Shown: in pieces, positions 35,107 to 44,034 of the stretch | Numbering within the stretch: the first letter of the stretch is position 1 | Layout of the letters: the number at the start of each line of letters is the position of its first letter | DNA from: an uncultured Muribaculaceae bacterium | GTDB lineage: Bacteria; Bacteroidota; Bacteroidia; Bacteroidales; Muribaculaceae | Reading direction: 5' to 3' | Assembly (NCBI GenBank): GCA_910584665.1 | Contig: CAJUBL010000001.1 | Coordinates: forward strand, 22,988-86,987 | DNA: 64,000 bases | Notes under the pieces: model-generated | The model's input: only the letters and a program-made list of their open reading frames with translations | Told to the model about the DNA's origin: nothing | The model's database searches: none | Position numbers and translations under genes: made by a program

Positions 35107-35832
35107 ATGGGAAACAGTATTTTCAAGAAAAAACGTGACGGGTTGCAGCAAGGTATCTATGTTGTGATCAATCCGTTTGTCAGGTTTTTGATCAGGATGG
35201 GAGTGACCCCCAACATGGTCACCACGATAGGATTCTTAGGCAACCTTCTTGCTGCCGCAATGTTTGTTTATGCCGGAGTGATCCATCGTCGCGAACTGTC
35301 GCTTGATATCGACGACCAGTACCAGTTCGGCTGGATAGGCTGGGGGGGCGGTATACTTATCCTTTTCTCTGTATTTGATATGCTTGACGGGCAGGTGGCA
35401 CGTCTTGGCAAGATGCAGTCGACTTTCGGAGCCATGTATGATTCTGTTCTGGACCGTTACAGCGAGCTTGTGACCCTCGGCGGTCTTACCTTTTATTTCC
35501 TTGAACTGCAGACCGACGCTCTCGGTGAGATCGGAGCTCTGATAACGTTCATAGCCCTGATAGGTTCGATTATGGTAAGCTATGTGCGTGCCAGAGCCGA
35601 GGGGCTTGACATAGAGTGTAAGATAGGCCTGATGCAACGTCCGGAGCGTGTGGTCATAACGAGCCTTGCAGCTCTTGCTACCGGTATAGTCGGCAAGACG
35701 GTCGATATGGAGACATTCAACGCCCTGTATATTCTTATAGGCGGAATGGCGGTCATCGCAGTCTTTGCCAATATCACTGCTTTCGCCCGTATCAACCACT
35801 GTCGTCGCGAACTACGGCGTCTTAAGAAATGA
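35107..35832 (+). CDS. CDP-alcohol phosphatidyltransferase, probable phosphatidylinositol(-phosphate) synthase
   Basis: This inner-membrane enzyme transfers a phosphatidyl group from CDP-diacylglycerol to an alcohol. The 241-residue protein carries the complete family motif D-x2-DG-x2-AR-x8-G-x3-D-x3-D at about residues 96-121 (DMLDGQVARLGK ... FGAMYDSVLD), with six or so hydrophobic helices. PNMVTTIGFLGNLLAA near the start is typical. It overlaps the next gene by 4 nt (ATGA). Next to a PAP2/Aur1-like enzyme, the most likely alcohol is inositol or inositol phosphate, as in the inositol-lipid locus known from Bacteroides; glycerol phosphate or serine cannot be excluded. Confidence 0.82.
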   Translation: MGNSIFKKKRDGLQQGIYVVINPFVRFLIRMGVTPNMVTTIGFLGNLLAAAMFVYAGVIHRRELSLDIDDQYQFGWIGWGGGILILFSVFDMLDGQVARLGKMQSTFGAMYDSVLDRYSELVTLGGLTFYFLELQTDALGEIGALITFIALIGSIMVSYVRARAEGLDIECKIGLMQRPERVVITSLAALATGIVGKTVDMETFNALYILIGGMAVIAVFANITAFARINHCRRELRRLKK

Positions 35833-36779
35833 GAGAGCTACGTATCGCCCGAGGTTTTCCTGCATTCCGTGAGGGGCTGATTATGGCAGTGGCGCTCACG
35901 CTGTGGCTTGTAGTGACGGCTATGTTTGTCGGCTTCAGGCCGGAGCACCTCTACCTTGCTGTTCTTATCGCCGTGCTGTTCTTTGTGACAGGGGTTACCC
36001 GCCGCATGGTGGTCGCTCTGTTGCCGTTCATAGTCTTCGGTATATCATATGACTGGATGAACATCATACCGAACTATGAGGTGAACAGTGTGGATATCGA
36101 GGGGCTGTACCGTAACGAGAAGGCGATCTTCGGCATCACTGTACCAGGCGGTTCAGTGACACCAAATGAATTCTTCAGGTTGCATAATGCTCCCTGGGCG
36201 GATTTTCTGGCAGGGGTGTTTTATCTGTGCTGGGTTCCGGTGCCTATACTCTTCGGCCTGTGGCTTTACTTTGACCGTCAGGAGCGGGTATACCTTCATT
36301 TCGCCCTCGTATTCCTGTTTGTCAATCTGTTAGGTTTTGCCATATATTATATACATCCGGCGGCACCGCCATGGTATGTCGCAAAATACGGTACAGAGTT
36401 TATTGCCGGGACGCCGGGTGATGTGGCCGGGCTGGGACGCTTTGACCAGATGACGGGGTGGGCTGTATTCGATGGACTGTATGCCCGCAATTCCAATGTT
36501 TTTGCCGCGCTTCCGTCGCTTCACTCGGCCTATATGTTTATAGCGTTCATCTATACGTTCAGGGCTGATTGCCGGATGTGGCTGAAAGTGCTTTTCGGAG
36601 TGATAACGATGGGTATATGGTTTACGGCTGTATACTCAGGTCATCACTATCTCATTGATGTCATCTCCGGAATAGGGACTGCGCTTGCAGGAATAGTTCT
36701 GTTTGAGTTCGGGTTAATGAAAATCGGCGCGTTCAGGCGCTTTGTCGACAATACATATTGTAATTATATTAAAAAATGA
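35829..36779 (+). CDS. PAP2/Aur1-like enzyme, probable inositol phosphorylceramide synthase
   Basis: This 316-residue polytopic membrane protein belongs to the PAP2 superfamily, Aur1/Ipt1 branch, which moves phosphoinositol from phosphatidylinositol to ceramide. Key motifs are YYIHPAAPPWYVAKYG (about residues 175-190), ALPSLHSAYMF (about 228, catalytic His) and YSGHHYLIDVISGIGTALAG (about 273, second catalytic His and Asp). It overlaps the phosphatidyltransferase by 4 nt upstream and pdxA by 4 nt downstream. Coupling to a CDP-alcohol phosphatidyltransferase supports inositol-sphingolipid synthesis. A lipid phosphatase role is the main alternative. Confidence 0.78.
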   Translation: MRELRIARGFPAFREGLIMAVALTLWLVVTAMFVGFRPEHLYLAVLIAVLFFVTGVTRRMVVALLPFIVFGISYDWMNIIPNYEVNSVDIEGLYRNEKAIFGITVPGGSVTPNEFFRLHNAPWADFLAGVFYLCWVPVPILFGLWLYFDRQERVYLHFALVFLFVNLLGFAIYYIHPAAPPWYVAKYGTEFIAGTPGDVAGLGRFDQMTGWAVFDGLYARNSNVFAALPSLHSAYMFIAFIYTFRADCRMWLKVLFGVITMGIWFTAVYSGHHYLIDVISGIGTALAGIVLFEFGLMKIGAFRRFVDNTYCNYIKK

Positions 36780-37864
36780 GCAAAGATATAAAGGTGGGTA
36801 TCACTCACGGTGACATCAACGGTATAGGTTATGAGGTGATTCTTAAAACCCTTGAGGATAACCGTATTCTTGAATTGTGTACTCCTGTGGTATACGGTTC
36901 GGTCCGTGCAGCCGGTTTTTACCGTAAGGGGCTTGAACTGGGTAACATACCGTTCTCCGTCATAGATAATGCCGGTCAGGCACATTGTGATGCGAACAAC
37001 ATTATAAATGTGGTGCCTGAGGATGTGAAGATAGAGCCCGGTGTACCGACTCCCGAGTCCGGGAGTGCGGCATTCGCGGCTCTTGAGCGAGCCGTGACCG
37101 ACCTCAGGACCGGTGATATAGATGTTCTTGTGACAGCTCCGATAAATAAAAACACTATTCAGAGCGATGATTTCCATTTTGCCGGTCATACCGAGTATCT
37201 TGCAGACCGTGCCGGTGGTGATGCCCGGGCACTGATGATTCTGTTCAATGACCGTCTGAGGGTTGCTCTTGTCACCACACATTGTCCGATCGCCGATGTT
37301 GCCAAGGGTATTACCGTTGAAAGTGTAAAGGAAAAGCTTGAGGATTTCTATCTGTCGCTGGAGAAAGATTTCGGGCTCAGCCATCCGCGTATCGCAGTTC
37401 TTGCTCTGAACCCGCATGCCGGTGACGGCGGCGTTATCGGTGATGAGGAGCAGAACATAATATGTCCGGCTATAGAGCAGGCACGCAAATGTGGTGTCAA
37501 CTGTTACGGTCCATATCCGGCCGATGGTTTTTTCGGTGCCGGGCAATATCTTAAGTTTGATGGTGTGCTGGCCATGTATCACGATCAGGGACTCGCTCCG
37601 TTCAAGACACTCGCAATGACCGGCGGTGTTAATTTTACGGCCGGACTGCCTTTTGTGCGTACGTCGCCTGATCACGGCACCGGTTATGATATCGCCGGAA
37701 AGGGGGAGGCCAGCGAGGAGTCAATGCGTGAGGCCATATATGCCGCTATAGATATATACCGCAATCGTGCCCGCTATGAGGAGTCGCACCGCAATCCGTT
37801 GCGTCGTCAGTATTTTGACAGGAGCAAGGATAACGTGGTTCTGGACCTTACAAAGGAATCATGA
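36776..37864 (+). CDS. pdxA: 4-hydroxythreonine-4-phosphate dehydrogenase
   Basis: It oxidises 4-phosphohydroxy-L-threonine in vitamin B6 synthesis. The 362-residue protein starts ISKD-like MSKDIKVGITHGDINGIGYE and has the metal-binding His residues in AGHTEYLAD (about residue 139), MYHDQGLAPFKT (about 268) and RTSPDHGTGYDIAGKG (about 295). It is fused to the lipid operon by a 4-nt overlap, although the pathway is unrelated. It ends before a strong terminator. Confidence 0.94.
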   Translation: MSKDIKVGITHGDINGIGYEVILKTLEDNRILELCTPVVYGSVRAAGFYRKGLELGNIPFSVIDNAGQAHCDANNIINVVPEDVKIEPGVPTPESGSAAFAALERAVTDLRTGDIDVLVTAPINKNTIQSDDFHFAGHTEYLADRAGGDARALMILFNDRLRVALVTTHCPIADVAKGITVESVKEKLEDFYLSLEKDFGLSHPRIAVLALNPHAGDGGVIGDEEQNIICPAIEQARKCGVNCYGPYPADGFFGAGQYLKFDGVLAMYHDQGLAPFKTLAMTGGVNFTAGLPFVRTSPDHGTGYDIAGKGEASEESMREAIYAAIDIYRNRARYEESHRNPLRRQYFDRSKDNVVLDLTKES

Positions 37865-37951
37865 TTGGGGCCGGGGTCTACAGGAGGCGGTGATCTGACC
37901 GGTCGGATATTTACCAAATTACCTACTCTGATTGTGGAAATTGCATGTCAT

Positions 37952-37989
37952 AAAGCCTGAAAACAGCTGATTTTCAGGCTTTGTTTTTT
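37952..37989 (+). terminator. Rho-independent terminator after pdxA
   Basis: A perfect 12-bp stem (AAAGCCTGAAAA at 37952-37963 with TTTTCAGGCTTT at 37971-37982, 7-nt loop) is followed by GTTTTTTA. Confidence 0.88.
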
Positions 37990-38032
37990 ATCGGATGTTG
38001 CATTATACCTAATTATATATCTACCAAAGCCA

Positions 38033-38061
38033 ATTGTCGGGTAAAAACGGAATTAATTTTG
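38033..38061 (+). promoter_or_regulatory. Promoter of the 38.1-kb lipoprotein gene
   Basis: TAATTTTG at 38054-38061 matches the -7 element; ATTG at 38033-38036 is a possible, weak -33 element (spacing 17). The leader would be about 55 nt and AT-rich. Confidence 0.45.
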
Positions 38062-38123
38062 TGATGTTCCATAGCGTGAAGCCGGAACATATAAAATCAC
38101 ATTATTAATTTAAATCGATATCG

Positions 38124-39116
38124 ATGAAAAAATTTTACTTGAAGAAGTCGGCTATCGCAGCCGCATTGTCAGCGGTTCTTTTGGGCGTGGTATCATGTGG
38201 TCTTGCTTTTACCGAGATTACATTCAGCAGTCATTCGGTAGAACAGGGCAAGAGTGTTACCATTACCGCCAAGTTTGAGCGTCCTAACGATGAATATCAG
38301 AATAATGAGAACATCTGGGTGTATTATGGTGTCAGGGTTCCTGAGGACTGGTCTACAGCCGAGATGCCCAAAATAGTGGATATTACAGAGTATAACGGGG
38401 CTGTATTAAATACAGAGGAGTATGAACTTGAAGAGTCGGCATTCTATACAAAACTGATGGAGGTGTCTTATCCTCGCGAGGGATATAAGTGGATAGGCTA
38501 CCAGTCGAAAGAAGTCAAATCGGTCTATGGTCAGCCGGCTACCGCTACTCTGGTACTGAATGCCGGTCAGACATTAGGCTCGTATGAGATTGATTTTATT
38601 GCAGGCAGTTCAAAATCTGCTCCTGCCGAGATGCTTGATGCTAACGGAGATCTGAACTATGAGATTGTATTCAGTTATACTGATGAACAGAAGTATATAA
38701 ACGGACAGCAATATAAGGTTTATCAGGAGTATCTTGCGAATGCCTCGACATTGTCAAACGATGAAATCGATGCACGTAAGTTGGCTTTAAGCCATATCAC
38801 GGTGGGTGGATTGCCTATAAGTCCGATGGATATATCCAATGTAAATCCGGAATTTGACCGTCATGTTGATGTTGTTATCAATACCGGTGTGGATGATGTC
38901 ACGGCTGATGTGCAGGATGTTGAGGTCAATGTTGTTGCCGGTGGCATTGAGGTTGAGGCCGAGGGTGCTGTGGCTACAGTCTGCAATCTCTCTGGTGCGA
39001 TTGTCGGGAGCGTGGCTGTCAACGGTGTATCGCATATATCCGTCAGCAACGGACTGTATGTTGTGAAGGTGCAGACACTCAAGCATGTAACCTGTACCAA
39101 GGTTGTCGTTAAATAA
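38124..39116 (+). CDS. Lipoprotein of unknown function with type IX-like C-terminal domain
   Basis: I do not recognise the main domain. The 330-residue protein has a lipoprotein signal (AVLLGVVSCG, Cys at about residue 26), a beta-rich middle beginning FTEITFSSHSVEQGKSVTIT, which looks like an immunoglobulin-type fold, and an acid- and Val-rich linker (DDVTADVQDVEVNVVAGG). The last 60 residues (VATVCNLSGAIVGSVAVNG ... ISVSNGLYVVKVQT, ending TKVVVK) resemble the type A sorting domain of type IX secretion. A lipoprotein anchor plus such a tail is unusual. It is a single gene with its own promoter. Confidence 0.7.
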   Translation: MKKFYLKKSAIAAALSAVLLGVVSCGLAFTEITFSSHSVEQGKSVTITAKFERPNDEYQNNENIWVYYGVRVPEDWSTAEMPKIVDITEYNGAVLNTEEYELEESAFYTKLMEVSYPREGYKWIGYQSKEVKSVYGQPATATLVLNAGQTLGSYEIDFIAGSSKSAPAEMLDANGDLNYEIVFSYTDEQKYINGQQYKVYQEYLANASTLSNDEIDARKLALSHITVGGLPISPMDISNVNPEFDRHVDVVINTGVDDVTADVQDVEVNVVAGGIEVEAEGAVATVCNLSGAIVGSVAVNGVSHISVSNGLYVVKVQTLKHVTCTKVVVK

Positions 39117-39217
39117 GTTTTTCAGTCTGAAATATCTGATATACAGAGCGCTCCGGCTACCCGTCAAGAGGTTCCCGGAGCGTTTTGTTTATTGTGGATG
39201 AAGGCGGTGTGGCGGAA

Positions 39218-40291
39218 TTACCTGACCATGCCTACGGCACGTACTATTGATGTCGGGTTCAAGGGGTCGTTGACGATGATAGATATGCGGCCGTTCAGTA
39301 TCTCTGACGGTATCGCCATCGGGTCGACGGTGACGTGTACCGTCGCTTCTTTGCCCTTTTTCAGCTTTTCGGCTGTGGTGGTGACTGTGATACCGGGATC
39401 GGTGGTATAGACGCGGCGCACGAGCATGGTGCTCCTGCCTGAATTGCGGAACGTGAAACTGCGTGTCACCGGGCCTCCGTTGCGGTCGAGTTCGCCGAAT
39501 TCGAGAACGCTGTTGCCGATGTCAATAGCAGGGGCCTCACGGCGCTGGCCTGGTGTAAGGCGGGAGAAATCTTCGTCAACGATGGCTATCATGTCGATCT
39601 TTACGGGCTCGTCCAGTGGCGAGGCCTGTAGCATAAGGCTGTCGGTGAAGATGCCATACATGTATTTTTCCGGTACAAAATACAGTGTGTAGGTAACCTG
39701 TTCTCCGGGACCGACAGTCGGTGTGCCGGTGTTGATTCTCAAACCCCGGGGTATGTAGGTCCATTGCGGAGAAAGCGAGTCAGTGGTGGCGTTGTAGACT
39801 TCAAGAAAGGAGGTTTTGCTCTTGCCTCGTAAAACCTCACCGAGCAGTATGTTGTCGGAGCGCAGTTTGATTGCGCCTGCATCGATAGGGTACCGTCCCC
39901 GCAGTGTGTTGCTGGAACCGATAACAACACCGCGTATGAGTAATGTCTGGCGGGGACGCTCTGTGTTGAAATCGACGTAGACTTTCTTGCCGAAGCGGCC
40001 GGGGCGCCCTATGGGGTTGTATGTGACCTCGACATAGCCGGTGTCTCCCGGTTCGACAGGGGTCTTGGTGTAGAATGATGATGTACAGCCGCAGGTGGCG
40101 CGTGAGGCTACTATCGAGAGCGGTTCATCGCCGGTGTTGACGTATGTGAAGCGGCACCTTACTGTCCCGTCATTCTCGTCGAATGCGCCGAAGTCATGTT
40201 CCTGTTTGAGAAATTTCACTTCGGGTCCGGCCGCGAGGATGGATGTGGCGCCGGCAAGGAATACACTCAGAGTTATGGCCGTAAGTTTCAT
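39218..40291 (-). CDS. DUF1573 domain protein (long)
   Basis: This 357-residue secreted protein (MKLTAITLSVFLAGATSILA signal peptide) has a DUF1573 domain: KFLKQEHDFGAFDENDGTVR, then NTGDEPLSIVASRATCGCTS with the conserved Cys-Gly-Cys, and VEVTYNPIGRPGRFGKKVYV (about residues 25-125). A second immunoglobulin-like repeat at about 240-350 (VLEFGELDRNGGPVTRSFTF) lacks the Cys pair. The fold is the ASPM-SPD-2-Hydin type found in cell-envelope proteins; the function is unknown. It starts inside the stop of the shorter DUF1573 gene (4-nt overlap), so the two are co-translated. Confidence 0.85.
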   Translation of the reverse strand: MKLTAITLSVFLAGATSILAAGPEVKFLKQEHDFGAFDENDGTVRCRFTYVNTGDEPLSIVASRATCGCTSSFYTKTPVEPGDTGYVEVTYNPIGRPGRFGKKVYVDFNTERPRQTLLIRGVVIGSSNTLRGRYPIDAGAIKLRSDNILLGEVLRGKSKTSFLEVYNATTDSLSPQWTYIPRGLRINTGTPTVGPGEQVTYTLYFVPEKYMYGIFTDSLMLQASPLDEPVKIDMIAIVDEDFSRLTPGQRREAPAIDIGNSVLEFGELDRNGGPVTRSFTFRNSGRSTMLVRRVYTTDPGITVTTTAEKLKKGKEATVHVTVDPMAIPSEILNGRISIIVNDPLNPTSIVRAVGMVR

Positions 40292-40680
40292 TGCTGTGCT
40301 GGTATTACGACACCGCTGATCTTGAGATTTACTTTCTTAGGGTGTTTTGCATTGGTGCGCACACGTACCGACTTGGTGAACTCTCCCGGTCTGCCTTTGG
40401 GAAGGTATGTTATTCTGATGATCCCGGTTTTGCCGGGGGCAATGGGTTTCTTGGGAAATTCGGGACGTGTACAGCCGCAACTGGCGTTGGCGGAAATTAT
40501 GACGAGCGGTTCGTCTCCTGAGTTTGTGAATTCGAACTCACAGGATACAGGATCGCCGTCTTCCCTGATGTTGCCGAAGTCATGGGAAGTACTGTTAAAT
40601 TTAATGCCTGGTTCTCCGGCTGTTGCGACAGCCGGTATGAGCATCATGGCCGTCAACAATGATGTGATGATTTTTTTCAT
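40288..40680 (-). CDS. DUF1573 domain protein (short)
   Basis: The ATG at 40680 gives 130 residues with a signal peptide (MKKIITSLLTAMMLIPAVATA) and one DUF1573 domain: KFNSTSHDFGNIREDGDPVS, NSGDEPLVIISANASCGCTR, ITYLPKGRPGEFTKSV. The paired Cys in CGC is conserved as in the longer neighbour. A longer frame to 40806 runs into rlmN's 3' region and is rejected. It sits between rlmN (91-nt gap) and the longer DUF1573 gene. The role is not known. Confidence 0.85.
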   Translation of the reverse strand: MKKIITSLLTAMMLIPAVATAGEPGIKFNSTSHDFGNIREDGDPVSCEFEFTNSGDEPLVIISANASCGCTRPEFPKKPIAPGKTGIIRITYLPKGRPGEFTKSVRVRTNAKHPKKVNLKISGVVIPAQQ

Positions 40681-40771
40681 ATTATATTCACTTGGTGTCA
40701 ACAGAGACTTGCGGGGTTCGTTGATACGGTATGCCGCGTCTCTGTTATAACAACTGATATGGCATTTGTGT

Positions 40772-41803
40772 TTATTCCTGTCCGCGGATGCGTTCTCTGC
40801 CGGCAAGCATGCCGCAGGCGGCCATTATGTCCTCGCCGCGCGAGGTCCGTATTGTCGCTATGAATCCTTTATCGTTGAGGCGGTCACGGAACGTTTCCAT
40901 TATTGCTGCGGACGACGACTGAAGGGTGCTGTCGGGGATGGCGTGGAAACGGATGAGGTTGATGCGGCAGTCAAGACCACGCAGGAGCCGTGCGACAGCG
41001 TCGGCATGCCTGAGGTCGTCGTTGACGCCTTTCCACATTATATACTCGAATGACAGTCTGCGCTGATGGCTGAAGTCATATTGCCGGAGAAGTTCCACGA
41101 CCTGTGTGGCGGGGTATGCCTTCTCGACCGGCATCAGGGATGCGCGTTCGGCGCTGTGCGGGGAGTGCAGGCTTATGGCAATGTGGACCCTGGTGGTGTC
41201 CATCAGGATTTTCAGTTCCTTCATCCGGCCTATTGACGAGACTGTGATGCGCTTGGGGCTCCAGGCCATTCCCCATGGCGATGTGAGTATCTCAATGGCC
41301 GTGAGGACGGCATCAAGGTTGTCCATCGGTTCGCCCATGCCCATGAACACGATGTTGGTGAGGCTGTCGCTCTCGGGTATCGAAAGTATCTGGTTGATGA
41401 TTGCCGCGGCTGTCAGGTTGCCGTGGAAGCCTTGCCGGCCTGTCATGCAGAAAGTGCATCCCATGCGGCATCCGGCCTGAGATGAGACACACAGCGTGGC
41501 GCGGTCACGGTCAGGAATATAGACACTCTCTATATCACGGTCGCCGACACCCTCAAAGAGGTATTTGACTGTTCCGTCGGTCGAGCGTGCTTCGCTTTTG
41601 GGTGCCTGTCGCCCGATGATGTAGCCCTGTCCTTTCAGCCTGGCACGGGCGGCGAGCGAGATGTCGGTCATGGCGTCTGTGTCGGTGATGCGGGCCACGT
41701 AGAGCCAGCGGGCCATCTGTTTTGCCGCGAACGGTCTGAGGCCGACGGCAACTGCGACTTCACGCAGTTGTCTGAGGGTCATTCCTATGAGTGGCTGTGG
41801 CAT
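40772..41803 (-). CDS. rlmN: 23S rRNA (adenine-2503 C2) methyltransferase
   Basis: This radical-SAM enzyme methylates C2 of A2503 in 23S rRNA, and the same position family in some tRNAs. The 343-residue protein has the CxxxCxxC iron-sulfur motif in SQAGCRMGCTFCMTG (about residues 108-122), GNLTAAAIINQI, and the SAM-binding VFMGMGEPMDNLDAV (about 152-166). A C-terminal Cys in MAACGMLAG (about 330) is the methyl-carrying residue, and the second conserved Cys is in GLDCRINLI. It starts 8 nt after the yidC stop, so yidC-rlmN are one transcript. Confidence 0.95.
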   Translation of the reverse strand: MPQPLIGMTLRQLREVAVAVGLRPFAAKQMARWLYVARITDTDAMTDISLAARARLKGQGYIIGRQAPKSEARSTDGTVKYLFEGVGDRDIESVYIPDRDRATLCVSSQAGCRMGCTFCMTGRQGFHGNLTAAAIINQILSIPESDSLTNIVFMGMGEPMDNLDAVLTAIEILTSPWGMAWSPKRITVSSIGRMKELKILMDTTRVHIAISLHSPHSAERASLMPVEKAYPATQVVELLRQYDFSHQRRLSFEYIMWKGVNDDLRHADAVARLLRGLDCRINLIRFHAIPDSTLQSSSAAIMETFRDRLNDKGFIATIRTSRGEDIMAACGMLAGRERIRGQE

Positions 41804-41811
41804 GGCGGTGT

Positions 41812-43932
41812 TTATCGGCGGTTCTTCTTCTGCTGTTCGCGCAGGGCGGCCTGCTGGCGGCGCTGAGCCTCTTCGAGACGTGCCATGAAGCCGCTTTTCT
41901 TACGGGGTTTGGCGGCATTGGCCATCATGCGGTCGCGCACCTTTTTCTCGTTTATGCAACGGCGGAAGATGTATGTCTGTATGATGGTTATGAGCAGAGA
42001 CAGGAAGTAGTAGTAGCTCAGGCCTGCGGCATACTGGTTGAAGAATACCAGGAACATGACGGGCATGAGATACATCATCCATTTCATGGCCGGCATTGAC
42101 GACTGTGAGGGCTGGTTCTGCATGTTGATGCGCGTGTAGAGTATGTTGGTGACGGTCATGAGCAGGCAGAACAGACTCACGTGGCTGCCGTACATCGGGA
42201 TCGTGAACGGCAGAGTGAATATCACGTCGGGAGCCGCGAGATCCTGGGCCCAGAGGAACTGCTGTCCGCGAAGCTCGATACATGACGGGAAGAACTTGAA
42301 CATGGCGAAGAGTATGGGCATCTGCAGCAGTAACGGCAGGCATCCAGACATGGGGCTGGCGCCGGCTCTGGAGTACAGCGCCATGGTCTTCTGCTGGCGT
42401 GTCATGGCATTCTCGTTGCCGGGATATTTCTCGTTGATCTCCTTGATCTCAGGGGCAAGTACACGCATGCGTGCCTGAGACATATAGCTCTTGTAGGTGA
42501 ACGGGAAGATTATTATCTTGATGAATATCGTGAGCAACAGGATGATTATGCCGTAGTTGCTTATGAACTGGCTCAGGAATGTGAAGACAGGGATGATTAT
42601 CAGGGTGTTTATCCAGCGGAAGATGCCCCATCCGAGAGGTATTACGCGGGTAAGTTCCAGATCGGTGTCGGGTGAGATGGTGTTGCCGACCTCGCTCAGC
42701 AGCGGGTAGAGGTTGGGGCCTATGTAGATGTCGAGCGATACGGGGTTGCTGCTGGCTGTCGAGTAGTCGAGGGTGGCGCGTGCCGACATGTCCTTGAGAT
42801 ACAGGGGATCATTGTTGTCCATGAGTTCGCGCTGACGCAGAGTGGCGGCGTTGAATGGCTCGCGCGGTATGACGATGGTGGAGAAGAACTGGTTCTTGAA
42901 AGCGATCCACTGTACCCGCTGGCTGAGATCTTTGTCGCCGTGCTTCATGCCGAGATCATCGGGCGACTCACCTGATTCCTTGAAGTATATGGCGCTGTTC
43001 TGCTGTTCGAACGTGCGTCCGCGCTCGTTGCGTCCCAGCCGCTGGTTCCATATGAATGCTGTGGTAGCCATCGAGGGTGGAAGAATTTTGTCGATGTTCT
43101 CCTGTATGATGTCGAGTTTCACCACATAACTGTCTTTTCCGCTCAGGGTGTAGCGGAGTCCCCATGAGGCTCCCGAGCCGAGTTCGAGTTTCATCAGCAC
43201 GGTCGAGTCGTTCTCGATCACAGGTCTGAAGTACAGGTCTTTCGTGTCGAGGCGCTGCAGGCCGGTGTTGAGTTCGAATGAGAAGTTATCCTTTGCGATT
43301 GGCTGTATGATGTTGACCTGGGCGGTATCGATCACGCCCTTGTCATCGGGGAAGAATGTCGCATATTGCCTGTCAAGGAGTGTGGCGCGGCTTATGTATG
43401 CGCCACGTGTGGAGATGTTCAGTTCCAGAACGTCATTTTTAAGAGTGACGATGGTATCTGTTCCGGCCAGATGCCGGGCGAATGTCTGGTACTTGGCGGC
43501 GTTGGTGATGGCGCCGCGAAGCGAGGCGATGGCGGCTTTACGCTGCTCGAGCGAGAGGGAGTCCGGGAACCGGGAGGTGATGACTGCATTATAGTCCACG
43601 CGTGTGCCCATGGCATCTACAGATCCGCTCACGGAGCCTCCTGCATTGACCAGAGTGACACCGGCGGTATTATAGGTATAGGCCGGAACTGTTCCTTCCG
43701 GAGCGTCGGAGTCTGCCACACCGACGGCTACGATGGTGTTGGCCAGATCGGCAACTTCCTGTGGTGATATGCTGTCAAGGAGCATGGCATGCTCCTGTCC
43801 GGATCTGTCTTTTCCGGCCATCTGTTCCTTGCGGGCTGATTCCTTGGCTGGTTCGGGCTTGGGCTGCAGGTACATGAAGCCGAAGATGACTGCGGCCATC
43901 AACAGCATACCTATGAGAGTGTTCTTGTCCAT
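41812..43932 (-). CDS. yidC: Membrane protein insertase YidC
   Basis: It inserts and folds inner-membrane proteins with or without Sec. The 706-residue protein has one N-terminal transmembrane helix (TLIGMLLMAAVIFGFMYL), a large periplasmic domain (about residues 60-430; long in Bacteroidetes), then the conserved five-helix core: GIIILLLTIFIKIIIFPFTY, MSQARMRVLAPEIKEINEKY, SGCLPLLLQMPILFAMFKFF and MKWMMYLMPVMFLVFFNQYA. The basic tail ends QQAALREQQKKNRR. It has a near-consensus promoter at 44004-44034 (complement). Confidence 0.95.
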   Translation of the reverse strand: MDKNTLIGMLLMAAVIFGFMYLQPKPEPAKESARKEQMAGKDRSGQEHAMLLDSISPQEVADLANTIVAVGVADSDAPEGTVPAYTYNTAGVTLVNAGGSVSGSVDAMGTRVDYNAVITSRFPDSLSLEQRKAAIASLRGAITNAAKYQTFARHLAGTDTIVTLKNDVLELNISTRGAYISRATLLDRQYATFFPDDKGVIDTAQVNIIQPIAKDNFSFELNTGLQRLDTKDLYFRPVIENDSTVLMKLELGSGASWGLRYTLSGKDSYVVKLDIIQENIDKILPPSMATTAFIWNQRLGRNERGRTFEQQNSAIYFKESGESPDDLGMKHGDKDLSQRVQWIAFKNQFFSTIVIPREPFNAATLRQRELMDNNDPLYLKDMSARATLDYSTASSNPVSLDIYIGPNLYPLLSEVGNTISPDTDLELTRVIPLGWGIFRWINTLIIIPVFTFLSQFISNYGIIILLLTIFIKIIIFPFTYKSYMSQARMRVLAPEIKEINEKYPGNENAMTRQQKTMALYSRAGASPMSGCLPLLLQMPILFAMFKFFPSCIELRGQQFLWAQDLAAPDVIFTLPFTIPMYGSHVSLFCLLMTVTNILYTRINMQNQPSQSSMPAMKWMMYLMPVMFLVFFNQYAAGLSYYYFLSLLITIIQTYIFRRCINEKKVRDRMMANAAKPRKKSGFMARLEEAQRRQQAALREQQKKNRR

Positions 43933-44003
43933 TTATTTGTAGATATATGCTTGTATTATCCTGTCTGAGAACAGGTTCGTTCGGATGTCGAAAAATTTGG
44001 GGA

Positions 44004-44034
44004 CAAAGTTAATAAAAAAATCCCGAGCGGCAAA
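44004..44034 (-). promoter_or_regulatory. Promoter of yidC
   Basis: On the minus strand TTTG (complement of 44031-44034), spacing 19, then TAACTTTG (complement of 44004-44011) is a full match to the phylum promoter. It overlaps a possible upstream start (43985) of the divergent PorV gene and supports the later start there. Confidence 0.75.

Noticed and set aside
36764..37675. A 303-codon open frame on the minus strand
   Set aside because: It lies antisense to pdxA, whose family residues are intact; it has no promoter, signal or recognisable domain.
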